From Dickeya dianthicola NCPPB 453 (GTDB lineage: Bacteria > Pseudomonadota > Gammaproteobacteria > Enterobacterales > Enterobacteriaceae), in the NCBI RefSeq assembly GCF_000365305.1, contig NZ_CM001841.1, positions 1,908,822 through 1,972,821 on the forward strand: a stretch of DNA of 64,000 nt, in the 5' to 3' direction. The notes under the pieces are model-generated. The model worked only from the letters and a program-made list of their open reading frames with translations. It did not search any database and had not been told where the DNA came from. Positions 32,412-41,761 of this stretch are shown in pieces; within the stretch, counting starts at the first letter, position 1, and every line of letters begins with the position of its first letter. The translations under genes were made by a program, and so were the position numbers.

Positions 32412-33269
32412 TTAGTGCTGATCTCCACCGCGCAAATAGATAGCCCAATAGGTCAACCCTACCAGCAATCCACCGCCAATGATGTTGCCGATCGTGACAG
32501 GAATCAGGTTATCGACAATAAAGTTGCTGACGGTTAAGTGCTCAAACTGGCCCGGCGTCATGCTAATGGCGTGCCAGAATTCATCTGGAGCGAAGTCCTT
32601 AATCACAATCCCCATTGGGACCATGAACATGTTGGCGATACTGTGTTCAAAGCCGCTGGCGACGAACATGGCGACCGGCAGGATCATGGCCAGCATCTTG
32701 TCGGTCAGGGTATGACCAGAGTAGCTCATCCATATCGCCAGACAAACCATCAGGTTCGCCAGAATCCCAAGGCATAACGCTTCAACGAATGAATGCTCAA
32801 GTTTATGGCTGGCAGTCTGCAATACATTCAGCCCCCAGGCACCATTCGCTACCATGAATTCGCCGGAAAACCAGATCAGTGCCACGAAGAACAAGGCGCC
32901 AATCAGGTTGCCGACATAAACGTTGAGCCAGTTCATCCCCAACTGCTTCCAGGTGATACGGCCGCTGGCCTTGGCAATCACGGTAAGCACCGTAGAGGTA
33001 AACAGGTCCGCGCCACAGACAACCACCAGCATCAACCCCATAGAGAAGCAGATGCCTCCTACCAGTTTAGCCATACCGTACGGCATGGATGAAGAGCCGG
33101 TGGTAGCGGTGATATAAAAAACGAATGCAGCTGAAATGAACACGCCAGCGGTAATCGCCAGAAAAAACGCAGTAAGCGGTTGTTTTGTTGCTTTATAGAC
33201 ACCGGCATCTTCAGCGACTTTCGCCATTGCCGACGGTAATAACAGGGTGAAGGGGTTGTCAGCTTTCAC
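32412..33269 (-). CDS. focA: Formate channel FocA
   Basis: 285 aa, as in E. coli. Pentameric inner-membrane FNT-family channel that exports formate made by PflB and re-imports it at low pH. Six membrane helices; the characteristic lumenal histidine lies in FVEALCLGILANLMVCLA and NHxx-type loop regions around residue 205. First gene of focA-pflB. An FNR-like site lies 62 bp upstream. Confidence 0.97.
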   Translation of the reverse strand: MKADNPFTLLLPSAMAKVAEDAGVYKATKQPLTAFFLAITAGVFISAAFVFYITATTGSSSMPYGMAKLVGGICFSMGLMLVVVCGADLFTSTVLTVIAKASGRITWKQLGMNWLNVYVGNLIGALFFVALIWFSGEFMVANGAWGLNVLQTASHKLEHSFVEALCLGILANLMVCLAIWMSYSGHTLTDKMLAMILPVAMFVASGFEHSIANMFMVPMGIVIKDFAPDEFWHAISMTPGQFEHLTVSNFIVDNLIPVTIGNIIGGGLLVGLTYWAIYLRGGDQH

Positions 33270-33330
33270 ACTAACTCTCTCTTAAAATTTATCTACGGTG
33301 AGATACTAACAAAGGGTTATTCGGCATAAT

Positions 33331-33344
33331 TTGACGTGGATCAT
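33331..33344 (-). promoter_or_regulatory. FNR-like site upstream of focA
   Basis: TTGACGTGGATCAT matches the FNR consensus TTGAT-N4-ATCAA at 8 of 10 positions. It is 62-75 bp upstream of the focA ATG, a distance that would fit a class II activator position. Known regulation of focA-pflB by FNR supports it; found by eye only. Confidence 0.5.
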
Positions 33345-33593
33345 ATCGCTGGAATTTATTAGGCTGATCAGGAGAGGCTTTATGGGGTATTTTCTATATA
33401 ACATTATGATTTTTATTTAAAAAATTTTTTTTAAAAATTACAAAAACAGTTGAATTCAAGGGTTGGGTTTACCCATTTAGCGTTAAATAAAATAAGTTTT
33501 TGTAGTGATTCCATACTTGAGTTTTATATCATTTAATTTGTCATTTACCATCTGATAACAATAATGCTGTTATAAAAATAAATACTCCGCAGC

Positions 33594-33639
33594 GATGCAC
33601 TATATCCGTATAAAAAGATGCACTCTATCCATATAAAAA
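33594..33639. repeat. 23-bp tandem pair in the focA upstream region
   Basis: Units 33594-33616 and 33617-33639 both begin GATGCACT and end TATAAAAA, with three or so differences. Each contains a TATCC/TATAAAA AT-rich core. Confidence 0.75.
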
Positions 33640-33787
33640 TAAGGGAATAAGCGAGGCTTAAAATAGCATCGGTCGGGCTGTCACCCACGCTGATGTTGTA
33701 AAAGATATATACGGAAATACCGCCTTTGCCTGTGTTGGCGGCCTGACCGAATGACCTTCCGTCATCCGGTCAGCTAGCAGACCCGGC

Positions 33788-35551
33788 TTATTTTACCTGC
33801 CAGTGCTGGCGCTTGGCGCGTTGCAATTTTTCGTAAGCAGCCAGCAACGACTGGTGGGCTGGCAGTGCCTTCAGGTCAGCGTCGACGGTGAACAAACCGT
33901 AGAAGCATTGTTCGCCGGCAATGGCGGCGCTTGCGGCATCGACGGTGTCCTGCCCGTACATGCGCACGAACGCATCATAGTATTGGTCGGGGTCGCGTTC
34001 AGGCTCCAGCGCCAGTTGCAGCAGTGTTTGCAGGCAACGGTAATAATTGCCGCGTGCCGGTGCGAAGACTGATTGGTTGAAATCCAGTGACCATTCCGCC
34101 CAGACCAGCGCCTGTTCCAGATCGCCGCCAGCCAGGGCCAGCATGGATTTCAGTTCACCAATACGCAGCGTGAGCCAGCCGTTGTCTTTACCGGTCGCTA
34201 TCCCTAACAGCTCGCGTACGCGGGTAAAATCATCCAGCCCTTCGTCGTCAAGTTGCTGCAGTAAGGCCAGATAATCCGCCTTCTCCCATTGGCTATCCGG
34301 CAAGGACAGCAGGATTTCTCGCAGATGTGCGCCCATGCTGTTGTTCGCCAGCAACAGATCCTCCGCCGGGTAGATGTCCGACATGCCCGGCACCAGAATG
34401 CGGCAGGCGTACACCGACAGATGTTCGTAATCCGCGATATACACCTCTTGGTCTTCTTTATTGAAGATCGACATTAGCGTCGCGAATTCCTGCTCGGTGG
34501 TGCCGCTGAAGTTCCAGTCGGCGAAGGCATAGTCCGCATGGGTTTTAAACAGATCCCAGGAAATCAGGCCGCTGGAATCGATAAAGTGAGTTTCCAGATT
34601 GGTGTGTTCTGCAACTTCCTCATTGTCGAACGTTGGCGGTGTGAATACGTCCAGATCCTTCAGGCCGCGGCCTTGCAGTAATTCGGTGACGGTACGCTCC
34701 AGCGCCACGCCGAAATCCGGATGTGCGCCAAACGAGGCAAAGCAGGTGCCATTGGCCGGGTTGAACAGCACCACGCAGATAACCGGGTACTGACCGCCGA
34801 GAGAGGCGTCATAGGCGAAAATCGGGAAACCTTCCTGCTCAAGTGTGGCAATGGCTTCCACCACGCCCGGATAACGCGACAGCACGTCGGGCGGAATCGC
34901 CGGCAGGCTGATAGCTTCGGCGATAATCCGATTCTTCACATAACGCTCGAATACTTCAGATAACCCCTGTACCCGTGCTTCATTACGGGTATTGCCTGCG
35001 GACATGCCGTTCGACACATACAGGTTGCCGACGATGTTCATCGGGATATAAACCGTCTGCTGGTCGGACTGACGGGTAAACGGCAGAGCGCAAATGCCGC
35101 GGTCGTGGTTGCCCGATTGCAGGTCCACCAGATCGCTGGCGATCAACTGGTGTTCCGGGTCATAAAAAGCGTGCAGACGGGCATCCAGAATGCCTGCCGG
35201 CAGGCTGTCGTCCTCGGGAAGCGGGAACCATTTCTCGTCAGGGTAATGCACGAAGTCGCCTTCAGCGATCTGCTGGCCCAGATAAAAATCGGCAAAAAAG
35301 TAGTTGGTGGACAGGCGTTCGAAGTACTCGCCCAACGCGGAAGCCAGTGCGGCTTTGCGGGTTGCCCCTTTGCCGTTGGTGAAGCACAAGGCACAGTCGC
35401 GGTCACGAATATGTACCGACCAGACGTTGGGCACCGGATTCAGCCAGGAGGCTTCTTCGATGTGGAACCCCAGGTTGAGGAGCTGCTGTTGAAAACGGGC
35501 GATGGAATCTTCCAGGGCGGCGTCTTTGCCTGGGATAAACGTTTGGGTCAT
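33788..35551 (-). CDS. ycaO: YcaO (RimO-associated YcaO-domain protein)
   Basis: 587 aa; E. coli YcaO is 586. YcaO domains bind ATP and activate amide backbones; stand-alone E. coli YcaO is linked with RimO-dependent methylthiolation of ribosomal protein S12. N-terminal YcaO core (ATRKAALASALGEYFERLS, GLSEVFERYVKNRI, about residues 60-260) then a C-terminal helical TPR-like region. The C-terminus lacks the proline-rich PxPxP tail typical of azoline cyclodehydratases. ATG 35551 matches E. coli; 59 extra upstream in-frame codons are not supported. No RiPP precursor nearby. Confidence 0.94.
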   Translation of the reverse strand: MTQTFIPGKDAALEDSIARFQQQLLNLGFHIEEASWLNPVPNVWSVHIRDRDCALCFTNGKGATRKAALASALGEYFERLSTNYFFADFYLGQQIAEGDFVHYPDEKWFPLPEDDSLPAGILDARLHAFYDPEHQLIASDLVDLQSGNHDRGICALPFTRQSDQQTVYIPMNIVGNLYVSNGMSAGNTRNEARVQGLSEVFERYVKNRIIAEAISLPAIPPDVLSRYPGVVEAIATLEQEGFPIFAYDASLGGQYPVICVVLFNPANGTCFASFGAHPDFGVALERTVTELLQGRGLKDLDVFTPPTFDNEEVAEHTNLETHFIDSSGLISWDLFKTHADYAFADWNFSGTTEQEFATLMSIFNKEDQEVYIADYEHLSVYACRILVPGMSDIYPAEDLLLANNSMGAHLREILLSLPDSQWEKADYLALLQQLDDEGLDDFTRVRELLGIATGKDNGWLTLRIGELKSMLALAGGDLEQALVWAEWSLDFNQSVFAPARGNYYRCLQTLLQLALEPERDPDQYYDAFVRMYGQDTVDAASAAIAGEQCFYGLFTVDADLKALPAHQSLLAAYEKLQRAKRQHWQVK

Positions 35552-35816
35552 GGTTCGAACCTGAATGTGTGATGAGAAGGCTGCATCATACGTGGTTTTA
35601 TGTGCTGACTCTATCCTGCATGTTGCGTATTGCGCGGCGTGTTCCGACGACGATGTAACAGAGGTTTCGTCGGGGACGATAACAGGCGAACGAGTGCGCA
35701 AGTTTTCGGGCATCGGGGCAATAAGCATTGCAGGCAGGAAAAACGAGTGATAAAACCGATAGCAGGGTAAACTGATGCGACTTAGCCAGGTCGCTATTTA
35801 TAGGTGGTGAGGGGAA
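35552..35816. other. Divergent ycaO / serC promoter region
   Basis: 265 bp between divergent starts. GGTGAGGGGA lies upstream of serC as its ribosome site. No other structure recognised. E. coli has ycaP here; it is absent. Confidence 0.45.
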
Positions 35817-36902
35817 ATGACACAGGTTTTTAATTTTAGTGCCGGTCCGGCCATGTTACCGGTAGAAGTGTTGCGTCGTGCAGAGCAGGAACTGTGCAAC
35901 TGGCATGGATTGGGTACATCGGTGATGGAGATCAGCCACCGTAGTAAAGAATTCATGCAAGTGGCCAACGAGTCTGAGCAGGACTTGCGTGATTTGCTGA
36001 AAATCCCCTCGAATTACAAAGTGTTATTCTGTCATGGCGGTGCGCGTGCTCAGTTTGCTGCGGTTCCGCTCAACCTGCTGGGCGATAGCACCAAAGCCGA
36101 TTATATCGATGGCGGTTACTGGGCGCTCAGCGCGGTCAAAGAAGCTGAAAAATATCTCACTCCACGTGTCATCGACGTGAAAACCCGCGTTGATGGTCTG
36201 CGCGGCGTGAAACCGATGAAAGAGTGGGTGCTGTCGGATGACGCCGCCTATGTTCATTATTGTCCGAATGAAACCATTGACGGCCTGGCGATTGAAGAAG
36301 CGCCGGATTTTGGCGACAAAATCGTGGTGGCGGATTACTCCTCCAGTATCCTTTCCCGCCCGCTGGATGTCAGTCGCTATGGCGTGATTTACGCCGGTGC
36401 GCAGAAAAACGTCGGGCCGGCCGGCCTGACGCTGGTGATTGTGCGTGAAGACCTGCTCGGCAAGGCGCGCCGTGAACTGCCGTCGATTCTGGATTACAAA
36501 GTTCTGGCTGATAACGATTCCATGTTCAACACGCCGCCGACGTTTGCCTGGTATCTGTCCGGTATGGTGTTCAAGTGGCTGAAAGAGCAGGGCGGCCTGC
36601 TGGAGATGGAAAAACGTAATCAAGCCAAGGCCGATCTGTTGTATGCCACGATCGACGGCAGCAGCTTCTATCGTAACGACGTTGTGCTGGCTAGCCGCTC
36701 CCGTATGAACGTGCCGTTCCAACTGGCGGATGCTGCACTGGACCCGGTGTTCCTGCAGGAAGCTCAGGCTGCCGGTCTGCACGCGTTGAAAGGCCACCGT
36801 GTTGTAGGCGGTATGCGTGCGTCCATCTACAACGCCATGCCGCTGGATGGCGTAAAAGCGCTGACGGAATTCATGGTCGACTTTGAGCGTCGTCACGGCT
36901 GA
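35817..36902 (+). CDS. serC: Phosphoserine aminotransferase
   Basis: 361 aa. PLP enzyme for serine synthesis (3-phosphohydroxypyruvate to phosphoserine) and for pyridoxal phosphate synthesis. The PLP lysine is in [13 protein letters not shown] (about residue 198). Followed by aroA, as in E. coli, but with a clear terminator-like hairpin and a triplicated 22-bp sequence between the two. The last codons (RRHG-stop) form the first repeat unit. Confidence 0.98.
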   Translation: MTQVFNFSAGPAMLPVEVLRRAEQELCNWHGLGTSVMEISHRSKEFMQVANESEQDLRDLLKIPSNYKVLFCHGGARAQFAAVPLNLLGDSTKADYIDGGYWALSAVKEAEKYLTPRVIDVKTRVDGLRGVKPMKEWVLSDDAAYVHYCPNETIDGLAIEEAPDFGDKIVVADYSSSILSRPLDVSRYGVIYAGAQKNVGPAGLTLVIVREDLLGKARRELPSILDYKVLADNDSMFNTPPTFAWYLSGMVFKWLKEQGGLLEMEKRNQAKADLLYATIDGSSFYRNDVVLASRSRMNVPFQLADAALDPVFLQEAQAAGLHALKGHRVVGGMRASIYNAMPLDGVKALTEFMVDFERRHG

Positions 36903-36952
36903 TAAATAGCGTCGTCACGGCTGATAAATAGCGTCGTCACGGCTGATAAATA
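36887..36952. repeat. Three perfect 22-bp tandem repeats at the serC stop codon
   Basis: Units 36887-36908, 36909-36930 and 36931-36952 are identical. Unit 1 starts inside serC (codons for Arg-Arg-His-Gly and TGA at 36900-36902), and units 2-3 are non-coding copies of the gene's end. Perfect identity implies a recent or actively maintained duplication. Confidence 0.95.
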
Positions 36953-36981
36953 TAGTGCGATAACGTGCTGCTACTGATTTT

Positions 36982-37009
36982 AAACCCCGGTTATCTGGCC
37001 GGGGTTTTT
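36982..37009 (+). terminator. serC-aroA intercistronic terminator or attenuator
   Basis: AAACCCCGG and CCGGGGTTT arms with an 8-nt loop, followed by T5, between serC and aroA. The two genes are co-transcribed in E. coli, so it may act as a partial terminator that lowers aroA relative to serC. Confidence 0.8.
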
Positions 37010-37037
37010 GTGTTAACTCTTGGAGAACATGTTTCAC

Positions 37038-38327
37038 ATGCAGGAATCCCTGACCCTACAACCGATTTCATTGATTAACGGCACGATCAATCTGCCGGGT
37101 TCCAAAAGCGTGTCCAATCGTGCATTGCTGTTGGCGGCATTGGCAAAAGGTACGACTCGACTGACCAACCTGCTGGACAGCGACGATGTTCGTCATATGC
37201 TCAATGCCCTGAGCGCGATGGGCGTTGAGTATCGCCTGTCGGACAGCCGCACAGAGTGCGAGATCGTCGGTGTAGGGCATGCATTAACGGCGTCTGCGCC
37301 GCTGGAGTTGTTTTTAGGAAATGCCGGGACGGCGATGCGCCCGCTGGCCGCTGCGCTGTGCCTGACTGATGGCGATATCGTGTTGACCGGCGAACCTCGC
37401 ATGAAAGAACGTCCGATTGGCCACCTGGTGGATGCGTTGCGGCAGGGGGGAGCGCGTATCGACTATCTGGAGCAGGAAAATTATCCGCCGCTGCGCCTGC
37501 AAGGGGGCTTCAAAGGCGGAGACATCAGTGTAGACGGTTCGGTATCCAGCCAGTTTCTCACTGCGTTGTTAATGACGGCGCCGTTGGCTGCGCGAGATAC
37601 GCGCATCAGCATTAAAGGCGATTTGGTTTCCAAACCTTATATCGATATCACCCTGCACATGATGGAGACCTTCGGCATCACGGTGATCCATAACGATTAC
37701 CAGACTTTCATGGTCGCTGGTAATCAGCATTATCAGTCGCCCGGACACTATCTGGTGGAAGGCGATGCATCGTCCGCATCTTATTTTCTGGCGGCAGCGG
37801 CTATCCGGGGGGGAACGGTACGTGTGACCGGTGTCGGTCGGCATAGCGTGCAGGGCGATATTCGTTTCGCCGATGTGCTGGAGAAGATGGGCGCGGAGAT
37901 TCGCTGGGGTGACGACTATATCGAATGTCAGCGGGGTAATCTCCACGCCATCGATATGGACATGAACCATATTCCTGACGCGGCAATGACCATCGCCACT
38001 GCCGCACTGTTCGCCGAAGGCGGGACTACGACGCTGCGTAACATCTACAACTGGCGCGTGAAAGAAACCGATCGTCTGACCGCTATGGCGACGGAACTGC
38101 GCAAGGTCGGCGCCGAGGTGGAAGAAGGGCATGACTACATCCGCATTACGCCGCCAACACAGTTGAAGGTGGCCGAAATCGCCACTTACAATGACCACCG
38201 TATGGCGATGTGTTTCTCGCTGGTGGCGTTATCTGACACGCCGGTCACCATCCTAGACCCTAAATGCACTGCCAAAACGTTCCCGGACTACTTCCAGCAA
38301 CTGGAACGGTTGAGCCAGCACGGTTGA
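37038..38327 (+). CDS. aroA: EPSP synthase (3-phosphoshikimate 1-carboxyvinyltransferase)
   Basis: 429 aa. Shikimate pathway enzyme joining shikimate-3-phosphate and PEP. Typical class I motifs: [18 protein letters not shown] (about 17-34), [18 protein letters not shown] (about 90) and the C-terminal [13 protein letters not shown]. Start taken at ATG 37038 (MQESLTLQP), nearest the E. coli MESLTLQP start; ATG 37029 or TTG 37020 in frame are alternatives, and GGAG at 37022-37025 lies between the distances best for each ATG. Confidence 0.96.
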   Translation: MQESLTLQPISLINGTINLPGSKSVSNRALLLAALAKGTTRLTNLLDSDDVRHMLNALSAMGVEYRLSDSRTECEIVGVGHALTASAPLELFLGNAGTAMRPLAAALCLTDGDIVLTGEPRMKERPIGHLVDALRQGGARIDYLEQENYPPLRLQGGFKGGDISVDGSVSSQFLTALLMTAPLAARDTRISIKGDLVSKPYIDITLHMMETFGITVIHNDYQTFMVAGNQHYQSPGHYLVEGDASSASYFLAAAAIRGGTVRVTGVGRHSVQGDIRFADVLEKMGAEIRWGDDYIECQRGNLHAIDMDMNHIPDAAMTIATAALFAEGGTTTLRNIYNWRVKETDRLTAMATELRKVGAEVEEGHDYIRITPPTQLKVAEIATYNDHRMAMCFSLVALSDTPVTILDPKCTAKTFPDYFQQLERLSQHG

Positions 38328-38333
38328 TATTCC

Positions 38334-38380
38334 GACGCACAGGCCCGCAATACAGCTCCTCAATAATGGTTCTGTGCGTC
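38334..38380. other. Inverted repeat downstream of aroA
   Basis: Arms GACGCACAG (38334-38342) and CTGTGCGTC (38372-38380) with a 29-nt loop, just after the aroA stop. Possible 3'-end structure; no T-run. The remaining 160 bp to cmk shows nothing else recognisable. Confidence 0.45.
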
Positions 38381-38541
38381 AACCGTTAGCATTTAGCGTT
38401 ATACTCTGGGTATTACCGTATTTGCCCGATCTTCTGCAGCAATAAGTCTTTAATTTCACGTTTGCTGCCACGGCAGGGTATAATGACTTATTGTATTGTC
38501 TACAATGACATGCGATTTCCCTGTTTTGTAAGGAGTGAGAG

Positions 38542-39228
38542 ATGGCGGTGACTGCACCGGTAATTACGGTTGACGGGCCAGGTGGTGCGGGCAAGGGAAC
38601 CCTGTGCAAGGCGCTGGCTAATGCGCTGCAGTGGAATCTACTGGACTCCGGCGCGATTTATCGTGTGCTGGCGTTGGCAGCCCTGCATCATCAGGTGGAT
38701 ATTGCCTCTGAGGAGGCGCTGGTGCCGATAGCGTCGCATCTGGATGTGCGGTTTGTGCCGGAAAACGGGCAACTGAAAGTTATTCTGGAAGGCGAGGATG
38801 TCAGTAATGAGATCCGCAGCCAGGAAGTGGGAAATACCGCGTCTCAGGCCGCCGTATTTCCGCGGGTGCGTGAGGCGCTGTTGCGTCGACAGCGCGCATT
38901 TCGCGAAATGCCGGGGCTGATTGCCGATGGCCGCGATATGGGAACAGTGGTGTTCCCTGATGCGCCAGTGAAAATTTTTCTGGATGCCAGTGCGGAAGAG
39001 CGTGGCAAACGTCGCATGCTCCAGTTGCAGGCGAAGGGCTTTAATGTTAACTTTGAACGTCTTTTGTCCGAGATTAAAGAGCGTGATGATCGTGACCGTA
39101 ATCGTTCGGTTGCACCACTGGTGCCGGCACCGGATGCACTGGTGCTTGATTCCACGCACATGACGCTGGATGAAGTGGTCGCGCAGGCATTGGTGTATGT
39201 GCGCCAGATATTGCCCCAATCGGCCTGA
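38542..39228 (+). CDS. cmk: Cytidylate kinase
   Basis: 228 aa. Phosphorylates CMP and dCMP with ATP. Walker [10 protein letters not shown] at residues 12-20; substrate-binding [13 protein letters not shown] around 130. AAGGAGTGAGAG lies upstream of the ATG. Precedes rpsA, as in E. coli, where the two are partly co-transcribed. Confidence 0.97.
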   Translation: MAVTAPVITVDGPGGAGKGTLCKALANALQWNLLDSGAIYRVLALAALHHQVDIASEEALVPIASHLDVRFVPENGQLKVILEGEDVSNEIRSQEVGNTASQAAVFPRVREALLRRQRAFREMPGLIADGRDMGTVVFPDAPVKIFLDASAEERGKRRMLQLQAKGFNVNFERLLSEIKERDDRDRNRSVAPLVPAPDALVLDSTHMTLDEVVAQALVYVRQILPQSA

Positions 39229-39332
39229 CGCTATTTTTTACCTCGCCACAAGGATGTGGCGGGGATGTGAAACAACCCCATCGAGCAGGATGCCAGATGG
39301 ACGTTAAATTTAAAAACCCAAAGATTATCAAC

Positions 39333-41006
39333 ATGACTGAATCTTTTGCTCAACTCTTTGAAGAATCCCTGAAAGAAATTGAAACCCGCCCAGGTTCCAT
39401 CGTCCGTGGCGTTGTGGTTGCTATCGACAAGGACATTGTCCTGGTTGATGCCGGCCTGAAATCTGAATCTGCCATTCCGGTAGAGCAGTTCAAAAACGCC
39501 CAGGGTGAAATTGAAATCCAAGTTGGTGATGAAGTAGACGTAGCTCTGGACGCGGTAGAAGACGGCTTCGGTGAAACCCTGCTGTCCCGCGAAAAAGCTA
39601 AACGTCACGAAGCATGGCTGATGCTGGAAAAAGCTTACGAAGAATCTGCCACTGTTACCGGTGTTATCAACGGTAAAGTGAAAGGCGGTTTCACCGTTGA
39701 GCTGAACGGTATCCGCGCGTTCCTGCCGGGTTCTCTGGTTGATGTCCGTCCGGTACGCGACACCCTGCATCTGGAAGGCAAAGAGCTTGAGTTCAAAGTG
39801 ATCAAGCTGGACCAGAAACGCAATAACGTTGTTGTTTCTCGTCGTGCCGTTATCGAATCCGAAAACAGCGCCGAGCGCGATCAACTGCTGGAAAACCTGC
39901 AGGAAGGCATGGAAGTCAAAGGTATCGTCAAGAACCTCACTGACTACGGTGCATTCGTTGATCTGGGCGGCGTTGACGGCCTGCTGCACATCACCGACAT
40001 GGCTTGGAAACGCGTTAAGCATCCGAGCGAAATCGTCAATGTGGGCGACGAAATCACTGTTAAAGTGCTGAAGTTCGACCGCGAGCGTACCCGTGTCTCC
40101 CTGGGCCTGAAACAACTGGGCGAAGATCCGTGGGTCGCTATCGCTAAGCGTTATCCGGAAGGCACTAGACTGACCGGTCGCGTAACCAACCTGACTGATT
40201 ACGGCTGCTTCGTAGAGATCGAAGAAGGCGTTGAAGGTCTGGTACACGTATCTGAAATGGACTGGACCAACAAGAACATCCATCCGTCCAAAGTGGTTAA
40301 CGTGGGTGACGTGGTGGAAGTTATGGTTCTGGATATCGACGAAGAACGTCGTCGTATCTCCCTGGGCCTGAAACAGTGCAAATCCAACCCGTGGCAGCAG
40401 TTCGCTGAAACCCACAACAAGGGTGACCGCGTAGAAGGCAAGATCAAGTCCATCACTGACTTCGGTATCTTCATCGGTCTGGATGGCGGCATCGATGGTC
40501 TGGTACACCTGTCTGACATCTCCTGGAACGTTGCTGGCGAAGAAGCTGTTCGCGAATACAAGAAAGGCGACGAAATCGCTGCTGTGGTTCTGCAGGTTGA
40601 TGCCGAGCGTGAGCGTATATCCCTGGGCGTGAAACAGCTGGCTGAAGACCCGTTCAACAACTACCTGTCTGTTAACAAGAAAGGTGCAATTGTTACAGGT
40701 AAAGTCACTGCGGTTGACGCCAAAGGTGCTACAGTTGAACTAGCCGACGGTGTTGAAGGCTACCTGCGTGCTTCCGAAGCTTCTCGTGACCGCATCGAAG
40801 ACGCAACGCTGGTTCTGAGCGTGGGCGATGAGGTCGAAGCCAAATACACGGGTGTTGACCGTAAAAATCGCGTTGTCAGCCTGTCCGTCCGTGCCAAGGA
40901 TGAAGCTGACGAGAAAGATGCTATCGCTTCTGTTAACAACAAACAGGAAGAAAGCAACTTCTCTAGCGCGATGGCGGAAGCTTTCAAAGCTGCAAAAGGC
41001 GAGTAA
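39333..41006 (+). CDS. rpsA: 30S ribosomal protein S1
   Basis: 557 aa, identical in length to E. coli S1. Six S1/OB domains in tandem; the recurring motif (for example [54 protein letters not shown]) is easy to see. Binds mRNA leaders for initiation. ATG 39333 starts [13 protein letters not shown] as in E. coli; the in-frame ATG upstream is not used. Codon bias is that of a highly expressed gene. E. coli S1 represses its own translation through its leader. Confidence 0.98.
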   Translation: MTESFAQLFEESLKEIETRPGSIVRGVVVAIDKDIVLVDAGLKSESAIPVEQFKNAQGEIEIQVGDEVDVALDAVEDGFGETLLSREKAKRHEAWLMLEKAYEESATVTGVINGKVKGGFTVELNGIRAFLPGSLVDVRPVRDTLHLEGKELEFKVIKLDQKRNNVVVSRRAVIESENSAERDQLLENLQEGMEVKGIVKNLTDYGAFVDLGGVDGLLHITDMAWKRVKHPSEIVNVGDEITVKVLKFDRERTRVSLGLKQLGEDPWVAIAKRYPEGTRLTGRVTNLTDYGCFVEIEEGVEGLVHVSEMDWTNKNIHPSKVVNVGDVVEVMVLDIDEERRRISLGLKQCKSNPWQQFAETHNKGDRVEGKIKSITDFGIFIGLDGGIDGLVHLSDISWNVAGEEAVREYKKGDEIAAVVLQVDAERERISLGVKQLAEDPFNNYLSVNKKGAIVTGKVTAVDAKGATVELADGVEGYLRASEASRDRIEDATLVLSVGDEVEAKYTGVDRKNRVVSLSVRAKDEADEKDAIASVNNKQEESNFSSAMAEAFKAAKGE

Positions 41007-41096
41007 TGACGGTGGGTTGGGCGGCGATGTTTGCCGCCCGGCCTCAAACGGTAGTAAGTTAACGTGGCATTAACTGACCACATGCTTGGAGGAATC

Positions 41097-41381
41097 ATGA
41101 CCAAGTCTGAACTTATCGAAAGACTTGCTGGACAGCACTCTCATATCCCGGCCAAGGTGGTTGAGGATGCAGTGAAGGAGATGTTGGAACAGATGGCCAC
41201 AACATTGGCCAGCGGTGACCGCATCGAAATCCGCGGGTTTGGCAGTTTTTCACTCCACTACCGTGCACCTCGCGTGGGTCGTAATCCGAAAACTGGCGAG
41301 AAGGTGGAACTGGAAGGTAAATACGTTCCTCATTTCAAGCCAGGTAAAGAACTACGTGACCGCGCCAACATTTATGGCTAA
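41097..41381 (+). CDS. ihfB: Integration host factor beta subunit
   Basis: 94 aa, as in E. coli. DNA-bending nucleoid protein acting with IhfA. The HU/IHF signature [21 protein letters not shown] with the intercalating Pro lies at about residues 47-67. ATG 41097 has GGAGGAA upstream. A terminator follows. In E. coli ycaI-msbA come next; here the conserved order stops. Confidence 0.98.
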   Translation: MTKSELIERLAGQHSHIPAKVVEDAVKEMLEQMATTLASGDRIEIRGFGSFSLHYRAPRVGRNPKTGEKVELEGKYVPHFKPGKELRDRANIYG

Positions 41382-41409
41382 TTGACCAGCTATAACGCCT
41401 GTTTCATAA

Positions 41410-41438
41410 ATAGCACCCAGCCGGGTGCTATTTTTTTT
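41410..41438 (+). terminator. ihfB terminator
   Basis: TAGCACCC-AGCC-GGGTGCTA followed by eight T, 28 bp after ihfB. A textbook intrinsic terminator. Confidence 0.95.
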
Positions 41439-41761
41439 CATCACACAACACGTGTTGTCGATCATTTACCACCCACGGCTTCCTGCCTGAACCGCTGTTC
41501 ATTGATGCGCTTTTTCTGTCCGGCCCACGTACTCTCCTGAAAGCACAATGACGACACCAATACATAAAAAATAATAATTTAATTATTAAACTGATATAGA
41601 CTCAGCATGGTTTACGGTAGCATGCCTCCATAAAAACCATTAAATATCAATAGCAATTTTTAATGAGAGTTATGAGTTGATTTTCCAACTTGAAGAATTC
41701 TGCATTGTAGACCAGTTTTATATTGGTTTTTCTGAATAATTCATTGTTGAAAGGAAATTTT
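41439..41761. other. AT-rich junction DNA after ihfB
   Basis: 323 bp with no gene. From about 41560 it becomes clearly AT-rich and continues so into the next gene, marking the transition from conserved core to accessory DNA. No attachment site, integrase or inverted terminal repeat is visible. Confidence 0.5.

Larger units (their letters stand above)
33270..33787. other. focA promoter region and AT-rich spacer
   Basis: 518 bp, markedly AT-rich between 33350 and 33660, with no gene. The focA-pflB operon of E. coli has a long upstream region with several promoters and sites for FNR, ArcA and IHF, and this stretch probably does the same job. At 33743-33772 a hairpin (CTGACCG.. / ..CGGTCAG) directly downstream of ycaO may be its terminator. 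A 23-bp tandem pair at 33594-33639 is listed separately. Confidence 0.6.

Noticed and set aside
30115..32415. A 766-codon open frame on the plus strand opposite pflB, longer than pflB itself
   Set aside because: It mirrors pflB exactly. pflB avoids the rare codons whose complements are stops, so the opposite strand stays open. No ribosome site or recognisable protein features.
33788..35551. YcaO protein as the core of a RiPP (azoline peptide) cluster
   Set aside because: The gene is the stand-alone enterobacterial ycaO in its usual place between focA and serC, lacks the C-terminal PxPxP tail, and has no precursor peptide or partner protein nearby.
39231..40508. 425-codon minus-strand frame opposite rpsA
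   Set aside because: Antisense shadow of the highly expressed S1 gene; no independent evidence.
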